Source: an uncultured Collinsella sp.
GTDB taxonomy: Bacteria > Actinomycetota > Coriobacteriia > Coriobacteriales > Coriobacteriaceae
Assembly: GCA_900545745.1 (NCBI GenBank)
Contig: URAD01000007.1
Coordinates: 1 to 64,000, forward strand
Length of the DNA: 64,000 nt
Reading direction: 5' to 3'
The translations under genes were made by a program, and so were the position numbers. The notes under the pieces were generated by a model. That model had not been told where the DNA came from. It saw only the letters and a program-made list of their open reading frames with translations, and ran no database searches. Every line of letters starts with the position of its first letter. Position 1 is the first letter of the stretch. Shown here one piece after another: positions 1-7,011 of the stretch.

Positions 1-69
1 AACGTCAGATTGCCGCTTAGGGGCGTTTGCAGCGTCGAGCCGTTACGCGGTTTGGTAAAACCGCGTAAC
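1..69 (-). repeat. Family A structured intergenic element, cut by the window edge
   Basis: This is the right-hand end of the same element found complete at 3400-3543 and 45452-45599. It shares the segments CAGATTGCCG and GCAGCGTCGAG and a terminal perfect 12-bp hairpin (arms GTTACGCGGTTT and AAACCGCGTAAC). The rest lies left of the window. In the other copies in this orientation the hairpin abuts the stop codon of a minus-strand gene. Here no minus-strand gene follows, so the element may be orphaned or may serve a gene outside the window. Bases 70-195 hold only the leader of the permease. Confidence 0.7.
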
Positions 70-195
70 TTCATCGTAGAAGCACGTTTGCAGGCGGCGG
101 ATGCTCGTCTCCTGTCGCCCGCTCACCGAGGCCCGGCAATTGCCTTAATATCTTAAGGACCTCGATTTGTCCAAGACTGAGCGAAGGAGCTCATC

Positions 196-1635
196 ATGTG
201 CGACGGAAAGAAAAAGCTTTCCTTCTTGACGGTCATCTCGACCATCATCTGCGTCGTCTTCGTTTGCGAGGCCGCCGCACCTGCTGCTGCCATTGGCAAC
301 CAGCAGTTCTTCTGGTGGATCTTCCTGATTCTGACCTTCCTGCTCCCTTATGGCATGGTCGTTGCCGAGCTCGGCACTACCTATGACGGTGAGGGTGGCA
401 TTTACGACTGGGTACGCGATGGCCTGGGCGACAAGTGGGGCGCCCGCATTTCGTACTACTACTGGGTTAACTACCCGCTGTGGATTGCCTCGCTGGCCAC
501 TATGTTCCCGGACATTTTGGGCATGGTCTTTGGCGTCGAGTTCAATCTGATTGCCAAGATTGGTATCGACCTTGCCTTTGTGTGGATTGTCTATCTTATG
601 GGTCGCTCCAAGGCTGCCGACTCCGAGTGGGTTCTGAACGGCGGTGCCATCATCAAGGTTGCCGTTGCCGTTATCGTCGGCGCTTTGGGCATTTGGTACG
701 CCATGGAGAACGGTTTTGCGAACGATATGTCCGCTGCCACCTTCCTGCCCGAGCTCACCAACACCAACGCGCTCGGCTACCTGTCGATTATCATCTTTAA
801 CTTCATGGGCTTCGAGGTCATCTGCACCATGACCGACGATATGGCCGATCCCGCTCGCGATATCCCCAAGGCTATCATCGTCGGCGGCCTGTCCATCGCC
901 GTGATCTATCTGTTCGCTGGCTTTGGAATCGGCGCTGCTGTGTCGGCCGATTCCATCGATCCCGACTACGGCATGATTTACGCTGTCCAGACTATTGTGG
1001 GCGATTCCATGATCTTTAAGGTCATCTGCATCGCCTTCCTGATCACGCTGTTCGCCAACATGGCTGCCTGGTCCTTCGGCGTCAACTCCGTTGCTCGCTA
1101 TGCTGCCGAGCATGGCAACATGCCCAAGGTCTTCGCCTCGATGATCTCGGATGACGACATGCCCAACGGTGCCAACCTGGTCAACGCCATCGTTGCCTCC
1201 CTGGTGCTGTGCCTGCAGCTGGTTCCCATCGACGCCATCTCCAACGGTGTCTTCTGGATGCTCTTCGGTACCTCCGTTGTCTTCCTGCTGCTGACCTACA
1301 TCCCGATGTTCCCGGCATTCCTCAACCTTCGTAAGAACGACCCCAACCGTGAGCGTATCTTTACGTTCCCGTTTAAGGGCGCCATGATGAAGGTCATGCT
1401 GGCTATTCCCTGCATTGAGCTGATTCTGGCTATCGTTGCAACGCTGATTCCGTTCTCTGTCGATGAGATTGGCGATAAGGTCCCGATGATCGTCATCTTC
1501 ATCGTGCTCTTGCTTATTGGCGAGGTTGTCCGCGTCGTCAGTGCTAAGGGCCGCAAGGAAGAGTACAAGGGTCTGACCCCCGAGCTCGCAGCCCAGCGTC
1601 TCGCTGAGGAGGCCGGCGAGGCCGAGGAGAACTAG
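196..1635 (+). CDS. APC-family amino acid/polyamine permease, probable agmatine/putrescine exchanger
   Basis: The 479-residue integral membrane protein has about twelve hydrophobic helices. An early helix holds a glycine/alanine-rich stretch (EAAAPAAAIG, residues 25-34) and the GxGGIYDW-like segment around residue 66 is typical of the APC superfamily. The start is supported by GAAGGAG a few bases upstream. It is followed, in the same direction, by agmatine deiminase. This pairing occurs in agmatine deiminase operons, where the transporter imports agmatine and exports putrescine. The family call comes from sequence; the substrate is inferred from context. Glutamate or another amino acid remains possible. 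A hairpin region and a long leader separate it from the next gene. Confidence 0.75.
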   Translation: MCDGKKKLSFLTVISTIICVVFVCEAAAPAAAIGNQQFFWWIFLILTFLLPYGMVVAELGTTYDGEGGIYDWVRDGLGDKWGARISYYYWVNYPLWIASLATMFPDILGMVFGVEFNLIAKIGIDLAFVWIVYLMGRSKAADSEWVLNGGAIIKVAVAVIVGALGIWYAMENGFANDMSAATFLPELTNTNALGYLSIIIFNFMGFEVICTMTDDMADPARDIPKAIIVGGLSIAVIYLFAGFGIGAAVSADSIDPDYGMIYAVQTIVGDSMIFKVICIAFLITLFANMAAWSFGVNSVARYAAEHGNMPKVFASMISDDDMPNGANLVNAIVASLVLCLQLVPIDAISNGVFWMLFGTSVVFLLLTYIPMFPAFLNLRKNDPNRERIFTFPFKGAMMKVMLAIPCIELILAIVATLIPFSVDEIGDKVPMIVIFIVLLLIGEVVRVVSAKGRKEEYKGLTPELAAQRLAEEAGEAEEN

Positions 1636-1722
1636 AGCACCCGGATTCGGGGCTCCAACCTTCCTCGCGTACCAACGTACGCTTCGTCGGGTTTGTCGCT
1701 CCCGACTCGGGACACTCTAGCC
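1633..1722 (+). repeat. Hairpin element after the permease stop, possibly a divergent family A copy
   Basis: The outer arms CTAGAG and CTCTAG and the paired CCCG/CGGG blocks enclose an inner hairpin GCGTAC-CAAC-GTACGC. The segment CCAACCTTCCTC before the inner hairpin and GTCGGG after it resemble the internal loops of family A, most closely the copy after amtB, whose inner hairpin also uses GCGTAC/GTACGC. A short UUCG-type hairpin (GCCTC-TTCG-GAGGC) follows at about 1720-1733. It could reduce read-through from the permease gene into aguA. Confidence 0.45.
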
Positions 1723-1733
1723 TCTTCGGAGGC

Positions 1734-2003
1734 GTGCCCAAGCAACAGGTTTGCTAACCTTTCTCTGAGGTGGGTGTGAGCTATTGCTCCGGTAACCACC
1801 GCCCGCCCCAATCTCTCTTCCGTATCCTTCGTGCGTTTTGTCTCCGTGCACCGGGTTACGTCGTCGCTTGCCGGTGCGACATCCGTGAAAACCGGTGCCA
1901 GGCGCCCCGACCTTTGCCGGGGAACGGGCGCCTACCATCTCTTGGTTTTAGGCTGAGGGTAACCCGCCCGCAGCAAGCGATCGTTCGATTTGGAGGAAAT
2001 CTT
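1734..2003 (+). other. Long untranslated leader before agmatine deiminase
   Basis: No credible coding frame was seen. The stretch contains possible hairpins, notably GGCGCCC paired with GGGCGCC around 1909-1933 with a CCCCG/CGGGG helix inside, and a GGTGG/CCACC pair around 1770-1800. It ends in a strong ribosome binding site (TTGGAGGAAAT) just before the aguA ATG. I do not recognise a known riboswitch consensus. Confidence 0.4.
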
Positions 2004-3209
2004 ATGCGTACGATCACCGAGTCCGAGTCCACCCCTAAGGCCGACGGCTTCTTTATGCCCGCTGAGTTCGCTCCGCAGGATCGCGTGTGGATGGGTTGGC
2101 CCCACCGCACCGACACCTGGGCCCACGGCGCCAAGCCGGCTCAGAAGCAGTATGCCGCCATCGCTCGCGCCATCGCCGAGTTCACCCCGGTCACCATGTG
2201 CGCAAACCAGGCCGACTACGCCAACTGCAAGGCCGCCTTTGAGGAAGACGAGAACGTCACCGTTATCGAGATGACCACCGACGACGCTTGGTTCCGCGAC
2301 ACCGCTGCCACTTTTGTTATCAACGGCAAGGGCGATAAGCGCGCCAACCACTGGCACTTCAACGCCTACGGCGGCCTCGTCGACGGCCTCTATTTCCCGT
2401 GGGACAAGGACGAGCAGATTGCCCTTAAGATGGCTGAGCTTTCCGGCTGCCGTCGCTATCGTCCCGATGACATGATCCTCGAGGGCGGCTCCATTACCGT
2501 CGACGGCGAAGGCACCGTGGTCGTGACCGACCAGTGCCTGCTTTCCCCGGGCCGCACCTGCTCTGCGGTTCTGGAGGAGGAAGAGGATCCCGAGTCCATC
2601 TGGCCCAAGTTCCACAAGAAGTTTGAGCCCTGGAGTGAGGAACTTCGCGCCTATATGGACGAGCACCTCAAGGATTACCTGGGTGTCGAGAAGGTCATCT
2701 GGGTTAAGGAGGGCATCGACCCCGAGGAGACCAACGGCCACATCGATGATGTCGCTACGTTCATCGCTCCGGGCGTCATGGCTTGCATCTGGACCGACGA
2801 TCCCGAGTATCCGTTCTACGAGCAGTGCCACGCTGTCTACGAGACCCTCTCCAACGCCGTTGACGCCAAGGGCCGCAAGATGAAGGTCTACAAGCTCTGT
2901 ATGCCTGTGAACCCGCTGTTCATGGACCAGGCTTCCTGCGACACCATCGACGCCGACGAGAACGCCGAGCCGCGCGTTGCCGACGAGCCGCTGATTGCCT
3001 CCTACATGAACTACCTGGTCACCAACCACGGCGTTATCGTCCCGCAGTACGGCGACGAGAACGATCAGCTTGCCGTTGACACACTCCAGAAGATCTACGA
3101 CGAGGTCTGGGGCGAGGGCGTCTACAAGTGCGTCGGCGTTCAGTCCGAGCAGGTCGTCTTCGGTGGTGGAAATATCCACTGCATTACGCAGCAGGAGCCC
3201 TCGGCGTAA
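2004..3209 (+). CDS. aguA: Agmatine deiminase
   Basis: The enzyme hydrolyses agmatine to N-carbamoylputrescine and ammonia, the first step of cytoplasmic agmatine-to-putrescine conversion. The 401-residue product matches the peptidyl-arginine-deiminase fold family. It has DDAWFRD early, LEGGS in the middle, the GHIDD histidine/aspartate motif, and the catalytic cysteine near the C-terminus in GGGNIHCITQQ (Cys393). The ATG at 2004 is chosen because GGAGGAAA lies directly upstream; the frame is open further upstream but without a ribosome site. The preceding permease probably supplies agmatine. Carbamoyltransferase and carbamate kinase genes, often seen with aguA, are not in this window. Confidence 0.93.
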   Translation: MRTITESESTPKADGFFMPAEFAPQDRVWMGWPHRTDTWAHGAKPAQKQYAAIARAIAEFTPVTMCANQADYANCKAAFEEDENVTVIEMTTDDAWFRDTAATFVINGKGDKRANHWHFNAYGGLVDGLYFPWDKDEQIALKMAELSGCRRYRPDDMILEGGSITVDGEGTVVVTDQCLLSPGRTCSAVLEEEEDPESIWPKFHKKFEPWSEELRAYMDEHLKDYLGVEKVIWVKEGIDPEETNGHIDDVATFIAPGVMACIWTDDPEYPFYEQCHAVYETLSNAVDAKGRKMKVYKLCMPVNPLFMDQASCDTIDADENAEPRVADEPLIASYMNYLVTNHGVIVPQYGDENDQLAVDTLQKIYDEVWGEGVYKCVGVQSEQVVFGGGNIHCITQQEPSA

Positions 3210-3223
3210 CTGTCTGTCTTCCC

Positions 3224-3307
3224 GAGGCACGGCACCTTGCCCTTCAATCGTCGGGCATGACCCTTAAGGTCTATGCCCTCCTCTTTCGCGGGAATCTGCC
3301 GCACCTC
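3224..3307 (+). repeat. Family A structured element after aguA
   Basis: Fifteen bases after the aguA stop an outer helix (GAGG..CGGCA with TGCCG..CCTC) encloses the internal-loop sequences CCTTGCCCTTCAATCGTC and CTCCTCTTTCG and an inner hairpin GGGCAT...ATGCCC. The same loop sequences recur, with different helices, after the 45602 gene and after amtB, always in the sense direction of the upstream gene. Its position suggests a role at the mRNA 3' end. Confidence 0.75.
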
Positions 3308-3399
3308 AGAAACCCAGCCGGTCAAGCGGACCGACGTAGCTAGTTACCGCATTAGTCATTGGTGCCAACCTTGGCAACGATGCAGGTCGAAAAACGTCA

Positions 3400-3543
3400 G
3401 CGAAAACCCGCCAGAGCGAGCAAGGTGCCTTGAAGCGAGGCGGCATTGACCTTTTGGTCATGCCGTCGAAGCTGAAAGGCAGATTGCCGTTCTGGCGGGT
3501 TTGCAGCGTCGAGCAGTTACGCGGTTTGGTAAAACCGCGTAAC
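3400..3543 (-). repeat. Family A structured element after DAHP synthase gene
   Basis: Read on the minus strand, it starts at the aroF stop with a perfect 12-bp hairpin (3516-3527 with 3532-3543). An outer helix follows (3491-3501 with 3405-3415, AACCCGCCAGA), then the conserved internal loop and an inner hairpin (3441-3451 with 3456-3465). The terminal hairpin may act as a terminator. It is oriented tail-to-tail with the element after aguA, and together they fill the 333-bp gap between the two convergent genes. Confidence 0.8.
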
Positions 3544-4574
3544 TAAATACGTTCCGCGATCTCGTGGATGAGGTAGTCGGTCTTTTCCCAGCCTAGGCAC
3601 GGGTCGGTGATCGACTTACCAAAGACACCGCCATCGACCGGCTGGTTGCCGTCCTCAAGGTAAGACTCGATCATAAAGCCCTTGACCAGCTTGGAGATGG
3701 ACTCGTTGCGGCGGCAGCTGTCGAGCACCTCCTTGCAAATGCGATACTGCTCCAACGGACGCTTGCCCGAGTTGTCGTGGTTGCAGTCGATGACCGCTGC
3801 CGGATTGGCATAGCCGGCGTGCTCGGTATAGCGCTCGGCCAGACGCTCGAGGTGCTCGTAGTGGTAGTTGGGGTAGGTGCGACCGTCGAGACCAATGTAG
3901 CCACGCATGACGGCGTGTGCGAGTGGGTTGCCGTCGCACTCAACCTCCCAGTTGCGGAAGATAAAGCTCTGGTGTGCCTGCGCGGCGTAAATGGAGTTGA
4001 GCATGACGGTGGTGGAACCGGCAGTGGGATTCTTCATGCCGACGGGTACCGAAATGCCGCTCGACACCAGGCGATGCTCCTGGTTTTCGACCGAGCGCGC
4101 GCCGACGGCAACGTAGCTCAGCAGGTCAACGAGGTATTGGTAGTTGGACGGATAGAGCATCTCGTCGGCGGTGAAGAAGCCCGTTTCCTCAATAACGCGC
4201 AGGTGCATATGGCGGATAGCCTTGACGCCCTCGAGCAGGTCGTCGGGGGCCTCGGGATCGGGGTTATGCAGAAGACCCTTGTAGCCGGTGCCCTTGGTGC
4301 GCGGCTTATTGGTGTAGACGCGCGGAATGATGATGAGCTTGTCCTTGACCTCTTCGGCGGTCTTGGCCAGTCGGTTCATATACTCGAGCACCGAATCCTC
4401 GCGGTCGGCAGAGCACGGGCCGATGATGAGCACCTTACGTGCGTCCTCGCCGGTAAAGACTTTGGCGACCTCGGCGTCAAATGCCTGCTTTTTGGCGGTA
4501 AGTTCGGCAGAAAGCGGCATTTCCTCGCGGATCTCCATGGGGATCGGCAGCCTGCGTTTGAATTCCATGGCCAT
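3543..4574 (-). CDS. aroF: 3-deoxy-7-phosphoheptulonate synthase (DAHP synthase, AroF/G/H type)
   Basis: It condenses phosphoenolpyruvate and erythrose 4-phosphate to DAHP, the entry step of the shikimate pathway. The 343-residue length fits the class I-alpha family. Clear family segments are IGPCSA near residue 50, the RVYTNKPRT block, GARSVENQEHR, GMKNPTAGS, and the metal-binding region with DCNHDNSGK near residue 262. Which aromatic amino acid inhibits it cannot be read from the sequence, so the choice among aroF, aroG and aroH is arbitrary. It is monocistronic here. The upstream 580 bp hold a REP-like palindrome and a MITE-like element. Confidence 0.92.
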   Translation of the reverse strand: MAMEFKRRLPIPMEIREEMPLSAELTAKKQAFDAEVAKVFTGEDARKVLIIGPCSADREDSVLEYMNRLAKTAEEVKDKLIIIPRVYTNKPRTKGTGYKGLLHNPDPEAPDDLLEGVKAIRHMHLRVIEETGFFTADEMLYPSNYQYLVDLLSYVAVGARSVENQEHRLVSSGISVPVGMKNPTAGSTTVMLNSIYAAQAHQSFIFRNWEVECDGNPLAHAVMRGYIGLDGRTYPNYHYEHLERLAERYTEHAGYANPAAVIDCNHDNSGKRPLEQYRICKEVLDSCRRNESISKLVKGFMIESYLEDGNQPVDGGVFGKSITDPCLGWEKTDYLIHEIAERI

Positions 4575-4672
4575 AGGGGTCTCCTCAATCTATAGAAAGA
4601 GCAATAAGCGTGTTGTCGAATGCTCGGCATTATCCGCTGTCGCACGCTAAAGTGCAAGTCCTTGTCACCCCG

Positions 4673-4735
4673 AAACCTACCAAAAAGGGACAGGTTTTTT
4701 TGGCAGGTTTTATCTGGGTAAACGTCGGCGGATGC
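4673..4735 (+). repeat. REP-like palindrome with GGGACAGG core
   Basis: The arms AAACCT-CCAAAA and TTTTGG-AGGTTT flank AGGGACAGGTTT. The copy at 46539 has the same core and arms, and similarity continues for about 25 bases past the palindrome (TTTTATC, GG, AAACGT, GGCGGATGC). Palindromes with a GGGACAGG or GGGGTCAGG core are known to be spread by REP-associated tyrosine transposases in many bacteria; none is encoded in this window. Confidence 0.75.
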
Positions 4736-4792
4736 CGGGAGGGAGCGGCGCCGCGCGGGACCCTAGGGCTGTTGTCGGTTCCCTAGGAAATA

Positions 4793-5031
4793 CCCTGTGG
4801 GCAAAAAATGCCAAATATGAGTACGGTTGCTATCTTAGTATCATATTGCCTTCGCAAAATAATATACATAACAGCAAAATATGTTCATTAACGCAAACAC
4901 ATATAAGTCCGCTATGGTGCTGTTTGATCAATTTAGGGACGCGTGTAAGCCGTGGGAGCGGCATTTGAGGCGGTTTTGGCTGTTACTAAAAAGATAACAG
5001 TACTCATATTTGCCCTTTTTTGCCCACGGGG
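4793..5031. mobile_element. MITE-like non-autonomous element with 45-48 bp terminal inverted repeats
   Basis: The left end (4793-4840) and the reverse complement of the right end (4984-5031) align almost throughout. They share GTGGGCAAAAAA, then CAAATATGAGTAC, then a GTT...TATCTT region. The 240-bp element is much more AT-rich than its surroundings and has no credible gene. It sits between the aroF start and the ABC exporter terminator. Length, inverted termini and lack of coding capacity suggest a miniature inverted-repeat transposable element. A large regulatory hairpin is the alternative. Confidence 0.6.
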
Positions 5032-5088
5032 TCTGGAAAGCGCCGTCAGTGAGGTCTCAGGGAAGGCGTTTCGAGGCTCGAAGGACAC

Positions 5089-5124
5089 AAAACGGGGGCG
5101 CAGGTTGTCCTGCGCCCCCGTTTT
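5089..5124 (-). terminator. Intrinsic terminator of the ABC exporter operon
   Basis: A perfect 16-bp helix (AAAACGGGGGCGCAGG and its complement) has a TTGT loop and T-runs on either strand. It lies 30 bp beyond the stop of the minus-strand exporter gene. Confidence 0.85.
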
Positions 5125-5154
5125 CTGGGCATTGCGGTTGTTTGCCGCCGGTTG

Positions 5155-7011
5155 TTACGCCGCCTCGTCGAACTGCGAGTTGTACAGGTCGGCGTAGAAG
5201 CCGCCTTGGGCGAGCAGCTCGTCGTGCGTGCCCTTCTCGACGATGTCGCCGTCGCGGATCACCAAGATCACGTCGGCGTTGCGGATCGTGGACAGGCGGT
5301 GCGCGATGACAAAGCTGGTACGGCCCTGCATCAGCGCATCCATGGCACGCTGAATAAGCTCCTCGGTACGGGTATCGACGTTGGAGGTCGCCTCGTCCAG
5401 AATCAGCGCCGGGCGGTCGGCCAAAATTGCACGGGCGATGGTCACGAGCTGGCGCTGACCCTGCGACAGGTTGGTGCCCTCCTCGTTGATCATAAAGTCG
5501 TAGCCGCCGGCGAGCGTATGGATAAAGTGGTCGCAGCGTGCGGCGCGTGCAGCGGCCTCGACTTCGGCATCGCTCGCGTCGGGGCGTCCGTAGCGGATGT
5601 TCTCGCGGATGGTGCCGTTAAACAGCCAGGTATCTTGCAGCACCATGGCAAACTCGCCGCGCAGCGCCGCGCGGTCCCAATCGCGCACGTCGACACCCTC
5701 GACGCGCAGCGAACCGCCGTCCACGTCGTAGAAGCGCTGCAGCAGCTTAATGAGCGTGGTCTTGCCAGCGCCGGTGGGACCGACGATGGCGATGGTCTGG
5801 CCGGGCTGCGCCTCGCAGCTAAAGTCGTGGATGATGGTCTTGTCGGGCGTGTAGCCAAACTTGACATGGTCAAACTCCACGTGGCCGGGGCGCTTTTCGG
5901 GAATCTGTGCGTCGGCCTTCTGCTCCTCCTCGGGCGCGGCCAGGAACTCAAACACGCGCTCGGTGGCGGCGGCCATCGACTGCATCGTGTTGCTCACGTT
6001 GCCCAGCTGCTGCACCGGCTGCGTAAAGTTGCGCACGTACTGGATAAAGCTCTGGATGTCGCCGGGCGTGGCATTGCCGGTCAGCGCGAGCTGCGCACCC
6101 ACCACGACGACGCCCACGTAACCCATGTTACCCACCAAGCTCATAAGCGGCATCATCAGGCCCGACAGGAACTGCGAGCGCCAGCCACTAATAAAGAGGC
6201 GGTCGTTTTGACGGTCGAACTCCTCGATTGAGGCCTCGGCGCGGTCGAACACCTGGATGACGTTCTGGCCGGCAAAGTCCTCCTCGATAATGCCGTTGAC
6301 GGCGCCCAGAACCTGCTGTTGCTCGCGGAAGTACGGCTGCGAGAAGTGAATCATCACGGTCAAGATAATCGCGGCGGCCGGCAGCGTGAGCACGGTGACG
6401 CCGGTAAGCGGCAGGCTGATCGAAAGCATCATGACGAGCACGCCGATAATCTGCGTCACCGACGTGATGAGCTGTGTCACGCTCTGGTTGAGCGACTGAC
6501 CCAGCGTATCGACGTCGTTGGTGATGCGGCTGAGCACGTCTCCCTTGCTGTGGCCGTTGAAGTAACTCATCGGCACGACGGCAATCTTGGCGGCGATTTC
6601 CTTGCGCATGCGGTAGCAGATCTTTTGCGTGACGCCGGTCATGAGCCAGCCCTGGACCAGGCTGCAGACAGAGCTCGCCAGATACAGGCAGAGCAAAAAG
6701 CCGAGCGTCTTGGCGATCCAGTCAAAGTCAACGTCGCCGGTGCCGTTGACCTTGGCGACCAGGCCTTCGAACAGCTTGGTCGTAACCTGGCCGAGCACCT
6801 TGGGTCCCACAATGTTAAAGATGACCGAGCACACGGCAAAGGCGACGGCGGCAAACACGGCAATCTTGTGCTGGCCGATATAGCCGAGCAGCTGCCTCAT
6901 GGTGCCCTTAAAGTCCTTGGCCTTTTCGCCGCGACGCATGCCGCCCATGCGGCCCATGGGACCACGCTGGCGGGTGGGCTTGGGAATCTGAGTCTTGGTC
7001 TCGTCTGCCAT
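5155..7011 (-). CDS. ABC exporter subunit (TMD-NBD half transporter) with complete catalytic site
   Basis: The 618-residue half transporter has a basic N-terminal tail, six transmembrane helices (about residues 45-330) and a C-terminal nucleotide-binding domain. The latter has Walker A GPTGAGKTT, signature LSQGQ, Walker B ALILDEAT with the catalytic glutamate, and the switch histidine in IAHRLST. Its ATG overlaps the stop of the upstream exporter gene by one base, so the two are translationally coupled and probably form a heterodimer. Multidrug, peptide or lipid export is typical of the family; the substrate is unknown. A MarR regulator heads the operon. Confidence 0.88.
   Translation of the reverse strand: MADETKTQIPKPTRQRGPMGRMGGMRRGEKAKDFKGTMRQLLGYIGQHKIAVFAAVAFAVCSVIFNIVGPKVLGQVTTKLFEGLVAKVNGTGDVDFDWIAKTLGFLLCLYLASSVCSLVQGWLMTGVTQKICYRMRKEIAAKIAVVPMSYFNGHSKGDVLSRITNDVDTLGQSLNQSVTQLITSVTQIIGVLVMMLSISLPLTGVTVLTLPAAAIILTVMIHFSQPYFREQQQVLGAVNGIIEEDFAGQNVIQVFDRAEASIEEFDRQNDRLFISGWRSQFLSGLMMPLMSLVGNMGYVGVVVVGAQLALTGNATPGDIQSFIQYVRNFTQPVQQLGNVSNTMQSMAAATERVFEFLAAPEEEQKADAQIPEKRPGHVEFDHVKFGYTPDKTIIHDFSCEAQPGQTIAIVGPTGAGKTTLIKLLQRFYDVDGGSLRVEGVDVRDWDRAALRGEFAMVLQDTWLFNGTIRENIRYGRPDASDAEVEAAARAARCDHFIHTLAGGYDFMINEEGTNLSQGQRQLVTIARAILADRPALILDEATSNVDTRTEELIQRAMDALMQGRTSFVIAHRLSTIRNADVILVIRDGDIVEKGTHDELLAQGGFYADLYNSQFDEAA

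Noticed and set aside
3128..3343. Short frames over the end of aguA and the following gap
   Set aside because: They are produced by the family A palindromes and have no start signals.
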